Assembly: GCA_021464415.1 (NCBI GenBank) | Contig: CM038464.1 | Location: forward strand, 56,905,328 to 56,969,327 | Reading direction: 5' to 3' | From: Lonicera japonica | Taxonomy: Eukaryota > Streptophyta > Magnoliopsida > Dipsacales > Caprifoliaceae | Length of the DNA stretch: 64,000 nt | In this document: one piece after another, positions 11,255 to 23,000 of the stretch | Numbering within the stretch: the stretch's first letter is position 1 | Layout of the letters: every line of letters starts with the position of its first letter | Translations under genes and position numbers: made by a program | The notes under the pieces: model-generated | The model's input: only the letters and a program-made list of their open reading frames with translations | Database searches by the model: none | What the model was told of the DNA's origin: nothing

Positions 11255-12095
11255 TTCTTAAAAATGCATAAAAATTGTGTGGCTGAAATTTAAAATAGTT
11301 TTTAAATAGTTGGTTGTGCTTTTGCACGGATTACGACTTATAATAAGAGGGAATGATTTTTTAATTTTAAAAATATATAAGAGAAAAAAATATTATGTTA
11401 CTAAAATTTAAGATAATTTTAAATAATTAATGGCGCCTTTGGCACCGGTTGCAACGTAGTTTAATTACAAATGATCGTTTCGTTTGGCAAAACGGCAAAT
11501 ACCACCAAATATCTATTTATTCAATCCCACTGTTCAGCTTCCCCGAAAGTTTTTGAATCAGCTTTCCGAATTTTTTTCTTTGAATTAAGTATGTTTCCGC
11601 AAAATATTTGGATTTTGGTACTAGAAAACTAGTTAGAAGCCACATCAAATTCTCAACTGTAACGTACACAGTAATTATTGTAACAGTTGTTAACGTAAGA
11701 AACCATGATTATCATTATCATATATAAAATAGCTTTTGTGTCACTAACTATTATAAGTTATCCATAAAAATGCGTGCTTCGAGTGTAGGTATTTGTGATT
11801 CAGCTGTTGATCATTAGTTTTTTAAGCGTCTGATCACTTATGAATAGATTGTAACTATGCAATAAACATATTGTAACGGTGCATGAGTTAGTGTGTGAAT
11901 TAATTGTAGTAGCGAGATGGTCAATAAATTGCTTGATTATTTATTTAGTTTGGCATGTATGAAAGATAAATTATGTATTTGTAACTGGGGCGGCGCGTGG
12001 AATTAGAGTGTTTGTGTGGGGTGGGGACAAATTATTAATGAACAATTTTTTTTAACAAGTTAGTCTAGACTCAACAACAAAAAACACATACACTG

Positions 12096-12222
12096 TATAT
12101 AAATAGCTAGAACCAAGAGTGTGACAGTGCATGAGAGAGAGATAAAATCGTTGAAATCCAGATAGTTAAAGTCAACTTGCCGAAGAGAGAGATTGAGAAA
12201 AGACGAACAAATCATATACAAG
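12096..12222 (+). promoter_or_regulatory. TATA box plus exon-like leader and splice donor, module copy 1
   Basis: A plus-strand TATATAAATAG at 12096-12106 is followed by an open 'aaccaagagtgtgacagtg' leader and by the strong donor AAG|GTGAGT at 12223. Similar modules lie at 14251-14395, where the donor is lost, and 25478-25617, where it is present. No recognisable coding exon follows. It may be a non-coding transcript start divergent from the REM gene, or part of a transposon. Confidence 0.35.
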
Positions 12223-12520
12223 GTGAGTTGATTGGTGATTCTGAGGAAAAGCATGTCATGTTTTGACAAGAGGAAAAAAATGAGTTGAAGTAAAATTTTG
12301 AGTGATCTTTTATTGTTTTTCTATTGAATTTGTTTCACGGACAAATGTGGCGCATGGACTTTTTGTTCAAAAGATTGTCGCGACGTCTGATTTTGAATGA
12401 AAAATCAACTAGTTCAAATTTTGAGGACCAAAATATAAAAAATGAAAATTTACAACCAAAAATAGATAACTTGTAAAACTTCAATGGCGTAAAATGATCA
12501 ACCTAAAATGATTTTTTTAA

Positions 12521-14660
12521 TCTACGCTATGTATTAAAAGTAAGAGGGTTTTTTTTTATCTTGTGAATACAAATGTACCTGATTTTAAATAAAAGATTTT
12601 AAAATTTAAATAAAATAAAATAATATAAGTTCATATATTTTTATATTAGTGATAATATTTTAAATAAATTCAAATTTTACTTTATTTGGTTGAAATAATT
12701 AAAAAATATTTTAAGTTGGATTTACATTAAATAAAATAGTATAAAACTATAAGTGTATAATTCCATCTATTTTTATATTAGTATTAGTATTCCAAATAAA
12801 TTTAAACTCTACTTTATTTAATTAAAATAATTAAACAAGTTAGAGTTTGTGTTGAATTAGGAGTTTTGCATAAAACTTCTAAAAAAATCAAATAAATTTT
12901 ACTCTTGGATGCTATATTTTGTTTGTTTGTTTGTTATTATTATTATTTTTTCATACTAATTATTTGATTCTTAGTATGTATGTATTCATTAATAGATTTA
13001 ATGACTTTTGTCAAACACTAAAATTACGTGCAACGCACATGCACAAAAATCAGTTCTTAAAATATATATAAAAATTGTGTAGCTGAAATTTAAGATACTT
13101 TCTAAATGGTTGATTGTGCTTTGGCACGGATTACGACTTATAATAAAAGAGAATGACTTTTAATTTTAAAAATATATAAAAGAAAAAAAATTATGTGATT
13201 AAAATTTAAGATAATTTTAAATAATTAATGGCGCCTTTGGCACCGGTTGCGAGGTAATTTAATTACAAATGATCTTAGTTTTGTTAGGCAAAACTGCAAA
13301 TACCACCAAATATCTATTTACTGTTCAGCTTTCCCAAATGTTTTTGAATCAGCTTTCTAATTTTTTTTCGAATTAACTTTGTTTCGGCAAAATATTTAGA
13401 TTTTGGTACTAGAAAACTAGTCAGAAGTCGCATCAAATTCTCAACTGTAACGTACACAATAATTATTGTAACAATTGTTAACGTAAGAAACCATGATTAT
13501 CATATATAAAATAGTTAGTGTCCAAAGGCGGACCTAGGAATTTTTTAAAGTGTGGGTTAATAGTAATAGACCAAAAAAATCATAAAAACCAATTCGAAAA
13601 TATAACTATGTAGTGAAAAAAACAAATTAATAGCATAATTTAAATATTTGAATTCATACATAACGAAAATTATTTTACAAAGTTGAGCTAAACAAATTTT
13701 TAATGATTTGAATTTAACTATTACAAATTTTAACTAATATATATTTGAGTTGGGCTAACGGGTGGGCTTAAATTTACCAAAGGAGTAAGTTTAAACTAAA
13801 TTTTTTTTTTTTTTTTTTTACAAGTGCTAGTAGGTTTTTCAAAATTTTCCCTTATGTTGAAACCCGCCCTGTCCCCCAGGTCCGCCACTGATTGTGTCAC
13901 TAACTATTGTGAGTTATCCATAAAAATATGTGCTTCGAGTATAGGTATTCGTGATTTAATTGTTGATCATTATTTTTTTAAGTGTCTAATCACTTATGAA
14001 TAGATTGTAACCATGCAATAAACATATTGTAACGGTGCATGAGTTCGTGTATGAATTATTTGTCGTAGTGGGATGGTCAATAAATTGCTTGATTATTTGT
14101 TTAGTTTGGCATGTTATGAAAGATAAATTATGTATTTGAAACCAGGGGCGCCTGGAATTAGAGTGTTTGTGTGGGCTGGGGACAAATTATTAATGAAACT
14201 GTTTTTTATAGCAAGTTAGTCTAGACACAACAACAAAAAACACATACACTATATATAAATATATAAATAGCTAGAACCTGGAGTGTGACAGTGCATGAGA
14301 GATATAAAATCGTTGAAACCCAGATAGTGAAAGTCAACTCGCTGGAGAGAGAGGTTAAGAAAAGACGAACAAATCATATGCGAAATGACTATTGATTGGT
14401 GATTTTGAGGAAAAACATGCCCTTTTTTGATAAGTGGAAAAAACGAGTTGAAGTAAAATTTTGAGTGATCTTTTCTTGTTTTTCTATTGAATTTGTTTCA
14501 CGGACAAATGTGGCGCATGGATTTTTTGTTCAAAAGATTGTCGCGACGTCTAATTTTGAATGAAAATTCAGCTAGTTAAAATTTTGAGGACCAAAATGTA
14601 AAAAATGAAAATTTACGACCAAAAATAGACAACATGTAAAACTTCAATGACGTAAAAGGT
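12521..14660. repeat. 1.8-kb tandem unit 2, enlarged by a hAT insertion
   Basis: Second copy of the 10713-12520 block. Apart from point changes it differs by the 368-bp hAT element at 13523-13890. A third, more diverged copy of the later part of the block lies at about 24690-25725 upstream of REM gene B. Confidence 0.8.
13523..13890. mobile_element. Non-autonomous hAT element (same family as 56738-57107)
   Basis: The terminal repeats are CAAAGGCGGACCTAGG at the left and CCCAGGTCCGCCACTG at the right. The flanking octamers TTAGTGTC and ATTGTGTC agree at six of eight bases. The matching place in unit 1 (about 11735) has no element, which fixes the borders. Internal sequence is shared with the copy next to the P450 gene. 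Confidence 0.8.
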
Positions 14661-15205
14661 CAATTGCCTATATTACGTCTAGGGAACTTATTTTGAATGA
14701 ACTCCAGCTCATTTTGCATCTCACAAAAAGGTCCAAGTTTTTTATTTTAAGTGTATTTACAAATAGTTCCATTCTGTTTTTCACATGGAAAATGACTTGG
14801 TCAAAATACCCTTGTGCAGTAAATTCCCTTCCCAATACTTTATTTGAGAATTTAACAAACTAGATATCAAAATAATGTACGACTTTAGAAGATATTTTTA
14901 AAATCAATACTATACTCTGACATGCAAAGAAATAATTGTTTTGGCAGTATGAGTACACTAACAAAAACATGACCTATTTGGTCAAATATGGTCATCGCAT
15001 CCTCCAATTTTTGGACCGTCCTTGTGCCATCTTATTCCATGTGAAAATCTACTTGGAAGCTTAACTCACACACCAAAAAAAAAAAATGTTAAATTCTTCT
15101 TGTGAGAGTGCTGCATTGTTACTTCGATTGAGAACTTATTCAATTACAAATGCAGCCAGTCTCCAATTTGTCATAATCTGAAACTGTTGACTACCGCTTG
15201 TTCAG

Positions 15206-15700
15206 GTGTTAATGGACTTCAAAATTTTGGAAAGATTGCAATTCATTTGGGTCGCTGATTCTTCTAATAACCCTCCTCCATTAGCCCAAAGGACTGAAGC
15301 TCGATCAGATGGCTGCTTCTTCTGGTTCTTCTCCCCGTTCCTCGATCTATTGTCATTATTTGTTCATGACATTTGGATTGGCAGAAACAAGGCCTTATTC
15401 AAGAATATTTTACCCAACCGCCCCCTTGGATCACAGCTGTTACGTACAGCTAAAAATGCAACATATGGATGAGTCGAATTTGTTGGATAGTCTTCTTAAT
15501 TTGCTCCTTGATGTCTTCAACTGGATTCTTGCTCCTTCCTCCAATGCTTTCAAAATCAATTGCGATGGCGCCTTCTCTGCCAAGTATCAAAGAGCAGCTG
15601 ATATTAGCGCGGTGGGGCCGTTAAAGATATATGAATTTGGTTCCCTTGTTGATACGCAGTTAGTAAACAAATATTGTACTTCTCCCTCAGGCTTTTCTTT
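15206..15700 (+). pseudogene. LINE retrotransposon RNase H-like (RVT_3) relic, copy A
   Basis: Two overlapping plus frames show the C-terminal part of a plant non-LTR element. One has 'VHDIWIGRNKALFKN', like the 'xWxARNxxxF' segment before the RNase H domain. The other has 'SSNAFKINCDGAFSAKYQRA', matching 'KINCDGAxxxxxxxAG' at the start of RVT_3. A frameshift separates them and the domain stops soon after. It lies at the end of unit A. Confidence 0.65.
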
Positions 15701-17266
15701 GTGAAGCAGCTTCCAACAGTATATGCATTTTAGGAATTGAAGGGCTAGAAGCAGCTGTGTGGAAGTGATCAATCAGTGCAATGGTTCCGTTCCTTGTACT
15801 TGTTTTTAATTAGTCTAGGATTTTCTCATGGGTTGGACTGAGCTAAAATAAAATCTCACAATATTTTTTTTTTGTTCAAAATTACAAACTAATTTGAATT
15901 ACTCATAGTTTTCACGTAACTAAAAGAAAATACTTATAAAAATGTCTTACACGTGTATTTACGTTAAACTAAAAAATATTTAATAAATGAAGAAGTAACC
16001 AAACGGTAAGGTCTTTTCTATCTTAACCTAGAGTTCATGGAGAAAAATCTCATCAAATAATTTTTAATTAAAAAAGTAAACACACGTGCAAAATAGAAAA
16101 AAAATACTCATAATTCAGTGCCACAATCGAAATCAAATACTCCAATATATATATATAGATAATAGGCCAAAAAAAAAAAAGAAACACACCACAAAAAAAT
16201 TGGATTGGGATGGATGCCACATGGTCCACCCCTGAGTCCACCCATGAAACTATTAGACCTCTTGGACAATTTTTTGGAGTTATTTTTAATAGTTTTTATA
16301 AAATATTAGGTCACAAGTATAATTTCATATTTTTAAACTATGACCTATGCCATTGGAGTAAAAGACACCTTAAGCCCCTTGACAATTTGATGTTTTCAAT
16401 TTCGTCCTTAAACTATTTTTTCTTTAGTTAAGCCATTAAACAATGGGTTGGTTTCAATTCAACCCTTCCGCAACTTCCATACAAAACCTTAATGGTCCAA
16501 GGGCCAAAAGAAAACAACCGAACCGAAAAAAATATCGAAATGAAGAATCGAACTGAAACTGAATAAGTTTAGTTTGGGTTTGAATTATGTCTCCCCAATA
16601 CAAGTTCAAAGTTTGTACACTTGAATTCTATTAGGACGTGAAAAGCTCCCAAGTAAAGCAAGCCAAGTAATTAGTTTCGAACCTTTTACTATGATGTTGT
16701 TAAAATTCAGTCTAGACTTACATACATTTCTATTGTCCTATGTTTTGTATCTTGCAACGCGTTAATTAGTGTGATTTCGTTGGACTGCGAAATGGTGTGT
16801 TGAACTTGAAAATATATTGTTTGATCTTTTAATTTCGAAGTGCATCCATTTTCTAATAAATATTTATTATGTCTTTGGTCTTAGCTTTCATGTTGACAGT
16901 TTGAGTACTAGGTTTATACAGTTTACTTCTTGGTTCTCATTTGTAGTTTGTTAACTTTGTAGTGTAGCATCAAAACAAACCCATGAAGAATGGATTATTT
17001 AAAATTTATTTGAAGTTTAATAGTTTTAAATTGACTTTTAGAAGGAAAGAGAAGGGAATAAATTTGAACAAAAACCGAACCAAAAAGTTCATTTCGGGTT
17101 TGGGTATGACAGATTCTAAAAATCAAACCAAAATTGAATTTTTCAAATTCAGTTCACCTCGGGTCTATGTAATTTTCATCAAAACCAGAAACACCCCTAC
17201 CTAATTGAGGAGGGGAAGTTGGGAGTTTTTGAACACAATGTAATCATTTAGCTGCCACTATTGTCA

Positions 17267-18068
17267 ATAAATTAAATTCATGACCACATTCATGCGGATC
17301 GAACCCCTAACCTCCTTGTTACAAGAACCAGGAGTATGCCAACATGAAACAAGGTCATTAGTTCTAACTCTTGGCTTGCTAATCGCTATTAAAAGCAACA
17401 CAAGGCCAGTAGTGTAGGATCGACAGTGAGTATCGAAAGTTGATCGGTCATTGCATAAGTTAGAAAAGCAATTAAGAATTTGATTCTGAAGCACTCTAGA
17501 ATGCAACACTAGCTCACTCGCAAGTTGCAAGCAATAACAGTTGGTATTGTAACCGCAACAAGCTCGATAGACTTCAATAATAGGAATTGCAAAAATTCTA
17601 ATGCTCCGAGATTAGGACAAATTTATTACACATAAATCCTAAGAAACACAAGCTAGTAATTAAGTAATCTAATTAAGTTCATAATCACATTCATGCGGAT
17701 CGAACTCCTAACCTTCTTGTTACAAGAACCAAAAGTACGCCAATATGACACAAGGTCGTTAACTCTATCTCCTGGTTTGCCGATCGCTATTAAAAGCAAC
17801 ACAAGGCCAGTAGTGTATGATCGACAGCGAGTACCGAAAGTTGATCGGCCATCGCATAAGTTAGAAAAGCAATTAAGAATTTGATTCTGAAGCACTCTAG
17901 AATGCAACACTAGCTCACTTTCAAGTTGCAAGCAATAACAGTTGGTATTGTAACCGCGACAAGCTTGATAGACCTTGATAATAGGAAATTGCGAAACTTC
18001 TATTGCTGGGAGATTAGGATTAATTTATTACACATAAATCCTAAAGAAATACAAGCTAGTAATAGTGT
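17267..18068. repeat. About 401-bp tandem duplication with tRNA-like B-box
   Basis: Two adjacent copies (17267-17667 and 17668-18068) share high identity. Reverse-strand sequence near 'ggttcgatccgcatgaatg' looks like a polymerase III B box, suggesting a tRNA-derived origin. A further diverged piece lies at about 58260-58370. The paired minus-strand frames of 88 and 92 codons are shadows of the repeat. Confidence 0.75.
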
Positions 18069-18069
18069 A

Positions 18070-19280
18070 ACCTCAAAGATTTAGATAATTTCGCAACTTT
18101 TGAGTACTGATTATCCATACTATATATAAAACGCAAGGAAAAGATGGTTGTTACTTTTGATATACGCCTGAAATTACAAAATTACCTTTTGTTAGTTCAA
18201 GAAAAAAACAAAAAATACTACCTTCAACATAAGACGAGTTCAAACCTATAAAATGTTCTGACTTATAAGAAAGATATGTCTTAACTACCCGCACAAGCTC
18301 GATTATACTTTGAAATTTATTAAATATTATGCATATTATAAAACACCGACCAAGTATATAATATTTTGTATAAACTGTGCCACCAGTTCTGGTATGCATA
18401 TATACATGTACAAACAAAAACAACGTTTATATTAGTTCAACTGATTTATACATACCAGAGGGCATCCTACTTCAAGTAGCTACTTGCTTACTAAGCTATA
18501 TATAATATACATATACATCAGCTATGCACGCACACAAAATATCATTGATCAGCCAGCCGCAATGATGAGATCCTTAAAGCAAAAGAAAGCCAGATTTCAT
18601 ATAACTGCTTGGTTAAAGCTGCTGTCGGATTCTGTTGGGGGGCCAGGTCCCTGCATGACAATTGGTACTATCTAGTGTGAAAAATAGCATTTGTTCAATA
18701 GAATCTGTAAGCAGAACAACTTAAAACTCGCACTACATCATTTGGCACAAATTAAGGAAAAAATAGGCGACAATCGAAGAAAATCTGGTACTTTGTGTCC
18801 TGCTACAGTGGCGGATCTGAAAATTTATTTCAGGAGGGGCACTTGTATACAGGTAGGAAAGGAAACAAGATTGTTACATGAACGACTTTTTACCCATAAC
18901 TAAAATTACTACCTGAAACAATATAATTTTATTTTCTTGAATAAGAAAAGGCTTTTTTGACTTTGCTCCTGTTCTTAAACTTTACCCCTTGTATGCGGGT
19001 TTTTCTCAAAGAATCACGCAATGATAGGAGCAATGTCAAATATATATACATATATATATATATGCATATCCTTTGCATAATTCTTTAAAATACCCCAGCA
19101 TGCAGAAGAATAAAGTCTAATGATTACGAGAAAAGGGGGTATGGGTGTGTTGTGAAGCCAATTCCGATGCTCGGAGATACCTAGTGTATCTGGGAGAGTG
19201 TGGATTCCATTTAACAGGAAGAGAGTGAAAGTTTAAGCAGAAAATAGGAGGGAGAAGTTTGATTTGATTCTTGTACTGCT
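18070..19280. other. Unassigned repeat-rich 3' flank of REM gene B
   Basis: It holds the left end of a hAT-like element ('cagtggcggatctg' at about 18807) without a visible right end, and several AT-rich stretches. Part of 19150-19700 resembles 30500-30800, the 3' flank of the third B3 relic. No coding exon recognised. Confidence 0.4.
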
Positions 19281-19284
19281 TGGA

Positions 19285-19514
19285 AACCATTTCCACAGAT
19301 CCATGTGTAGACTTTTAGTACTCATTTGACTCGAGTTTTGGTTTGTTCCTTGAGTCCAAAATGGTAATTTCACATGAAAAGTTTGAGCCTCATGCCTGAA
19401 AACCATTTCCATGGATCCATGTGTAGACTTTTAGTACTCATTTGACTTGAGTTTTGGTTCGTTCCTTGAGTCCAAAATGGTAATTTCACATGAAAAGTTT
19501 GAGCCTTATCAACT
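19285..19514. repeat. 115-bp tandem duplication within a foldback MITE
   Basis: Two copies begin 'aaccatttccacagatcc' at 19285 and 'aaccatttccatggatcc' at 19400. The right arm of the MITE ('cgaaccaaacaagcac') ends near 19600. Confidence 0.75.
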
Positions 19515-20014
19515 TATGATTCCACCTCTTAACATGAACTATAAGAGACTCCTATTGTGAATTTAACATATCATGATTCCACGAGCGAACCAAACAAGCA
19601 CAAATTTGGGAATAAAGTTTCAACCTTTAGAGGATTAGCTTGGTGTTGGCTCCACACCAAGCTCCAATATATATAGAAGATATTGTGTACTGCATTTGTA
19701 CAAGTACACTGCAAAGATGAATTACATCATATGATGTTGTTCTGAAGGTATCTCAGAATACATATATATATACACAGAAATAATACTGTAGTAGTTACTT
19801 TGATAAAAAGGAAGAAATAAAGCAAGATAAGAATGAAAAGAAGAAAAAAAGGAAGACCTATCGGTGTTAAAAAAAAAAGGGTAAAATGCAAGGTTTAAGC
19901 CTTATGACTACTTGCTCACTCTCTTGCCTAGGGAAATGGCCATCACAACAGAAAGGAAGTTATTGTAAAAAAAACCTAAACAATTTCAGACATGTAATTA
20001 TTAAAACAAATACC

Positions 20015-23000
20015 TCAAACTTTACTTGGATTGCTGTTATTGACACCTCTAGCAATAGACACCTTGAACACATACTTGTCCTTCTCAATCATCTCAAAAC
20101 TGCAAACATCTCCCACTTGCAAACTGTTTTCCTTCACAAATTTATTCCAACCGCCACAAAAATGAAATCCCCTGCTGCCATAACCCTTCACATTCACCGC
20201 CCACCACTTATTTGAATGTCGAAGCGTAGCAGTTGCCCGACGTTGATTCATGTAGCTCTTTCGGAAATTTGAAGGAATATTCTGCACTTATTACCATTTC
20301 AGACATTTATCACCATCATCATTAATAGATCTTATTCTTCACATTGACTAGAAATAGGGCACTGTCTGTGTCTCAAGTAAATTATTTGTACCATCAGATA
20401 TAAAAGGGACCTGTTGAGGTTGAGTTAAAGAACTTACCAAAAAGCCATTGCTCACATAAGATGGACTCAAAACAATTTGGAAGAAAGGACAATTGGACAT
20501 GAATTTGCAGGAGGCATCTTCAATATTTACTTCAACGGTCCTTTTCCTACCTTCCTCTATGTTGTTTAGGCCTTTCATCTCTTCGGACTTGCCTGCATAT
20601 CATCAGTTACAGAGCCTGATTGTGTTTGTAGACAATGTAAATTATCGTTTTTGTCCATTTAGGGTGAGGTTGACTGATTTGCAATGAAAAGAATTAAATT
20701 CCATGGAATTTTTTTACATGGAAGAATTTTCCATGAAAAACTGAAACTTGGACGGGGTATTATTGAATTTCATTGAAATAAGATAATTAGGCTAAACCAA
20801 ATTGTTCCATGGAAATTTGTTTGACGGAAAATTAAGCACTCATACACCACTAAAGATGGAAAATATGAAATATTGAACATTTTTTCATGAAGGAGAAGTG
20901 CAATCAAAGTATCAAACACACCCTTGCCTGCGTATTACTCCCTCCATCCCAAATTAAGTGTCCATTGTTCCTTTTCAGGACATCCCAAAGTAAGAATCTA
21001 GATTCCTTTTTGGGACATGTTAAATGGAGTAAATTTCATAATAGTAAACAAGTTTTGTCGACCATTGATTAAATTGAAATTAGTGTCTTTTAAAAAGGGT
21101 GTAAAACTCAAATTGGGCGCTTAATTAGGAACTGGACTGTTATTAGGACAGATGGAGAAACAATTACATGGTATGGATTTTGTAGCCAAAATGTGTCTAA
21201 TTGGCTTTTTGTAGCACAAGAGATATTTTCCAATTTTCATTAGGGTGAGTTTGATTGGTTTACATGGAAAAGAATTGAATTCCATGGAATGATTTTATAT
21301 GGAACTATTTCTGACGGAAAACAAAAATTTAGAAGGGGTGTGAATTTTGGATTCCATGGAAAAAGGGAAATATAGGCTACAACAATTTGTATCATTGAAA
21401 ACGATTCCTTGGAAAGTTAATATAATCAAACACTAGTAAAGATGGGAGATAAGGAATATTGGGCATTTTCCACATAGAAGAACTGCAATCAAACTTGCCC
21501 TTCAAAGCGTACACTATAGAGAGTCATTTTTCACTACCTGCCTCTCTGTTGCTGCTTGAGCGAGTTGTTTTAGTACCTTGAGCATTATTACGAGTCCCAT
21601 TGCCTCTTACAATAGCAACATTGAATGCATAATCATTTCTTCGAATCAGTTCGAACCTGCAAACGTCGCCTCGTTTTAGAGTGTTATCTGCCACAAATTT
21701 GCGCCATCCAGCAGAAAACACAAGTCTTTCTCCGTAGCTAATCAACTTCACCAACCATGACTTATTTGAATACTTCAGCCTTGCAGTTTGTCTATGTGCA
21801 GACATGTAGCTCTTCACAAATTCCAATGGGATGTTCTGCACAAAGTACAAGTTTGGATATTCTCATCAGGATAAGAGTATTAGAGTACTTTATCTTTGAG
21901 ATGATGTTTGTGTACACGGAACACCATGGTTAAGCACCCCCAAGGCGATTTATTGCATGCACCTAGTCGATGGTACGTACACCAGGCCAATGGGCTTATG
22001 TGGAACTTCACCGTTAGGCCTAGTGTAGAGTGCCAATATGACTATCCTACTAAATTTCCTAACGAATTGGTACTCAAATAGACATTTGATCATTGCACAA
22101 GAAATATGGTAAATTTCTCATGATACAGTCACGTTAACATCTGTGTCCACTTTAAGAAACTATATGCAGAAAAAAAAAAAAAAAAAGAACAAGCAGTAGA
22201 ACCTTATTGTTATTATTTCTGATAGCCCAACGTGTTTCTTTAGGGCAAATAAACATTTTCGGTCTTAACGACACCCAAGTTCAAAAACCTACCATTAACC
22301 CGGAATAAACATGAGCTGGCTTCAAAATAATCTCGAAGAATGGCTTCCTGGAGACATATTTGCACGGAGTTCCAACATCTCCAATATTCTCTTGACTTGG
22401 CATTAGGGTAGTATCCATCTGTAGAGTACAATCTACGCATGCCTTCTCTTTGGAGTTGCCTGCAAATTATCACTCAACTAAATGCTAAGCAAGTTGAAAG
22501 TAAGGTGCTGCATCCATTTTGTACGCAAATTTTGTACACATTGATCTGGCACCAATCAAATGAACTAATGGAGCCACAAAGTTTAATGTTCTGTCTATCT
22601 TTACTTCTACCTGATTGGCACCACATCGGTTTCTCTTACATGTTTATACAAAAATGATGTGTGTTCAGCAATAATCGGACCAATTTGGTTAGGCATTTTA
22701 GTAACTTGTGATTTGGCAATAACTTACTAGCTTCAACGGTTGGACTCCCCTGAAGAACCGACTGCGGTTTGTCACTGTCCCTAGTAGTAATGGGAACCTC
22801 CTTTCGACAGTTATTTATCCCAAATATAGGAACATAGAATTCTGAGTTACCAATGTAGCAGAAAACTAGAAAATCTCCGAACTCTAAAGAATTATCTCGC
22901 ACAAATTCAGGCCAACCCTTTTGAAAAAAGTAGTAGTTGTCAACCTTGTTAACATCAATGCACCATGTTGTTTTAACATGAGTCTTAATTATGGACTTCG

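Larger units (their letters stand above)
10713..12520. repeat. 1.8-kb tandem unit 1 upstream of REM gene A
   Basis: This block is repeated head-to-tail at 12521 to about 14660, with strong similarity over its whole length apart from one hAT insertion in the second copy. It starts at a Helitron-like 5' end (A before TCTACAATGA). It contains a Helitron 3' end at 11229-11254, two further Helitron-type hairpins at about 11330 and 11432, and a TATA/exon-like module at 12096-12223. It starts 41 bp upstream of the REM gene A start codon. Confidence 0.8.
3984..15805. repeat. Tandem segmental duplication, unit A (REM gene A)
   Basis: The unit begins 'ctaggattttctc' and ends near 'tgtttttaattag'. It runs collinear with 15814-29025: 3' flank, six-exon B3 gene, Helitron-rich upstream block, then a LINE RNase H relic. 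Homology covers exons, introns and several intronic MITEs, so those insertions predate the duplication. Unit A has its own gains: a TIR element at 5158-5520, about 180 bp at 8201-8380 inside an intron, and an extra 1.8-kb copy of the upstream block. Confidence 0.85.
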
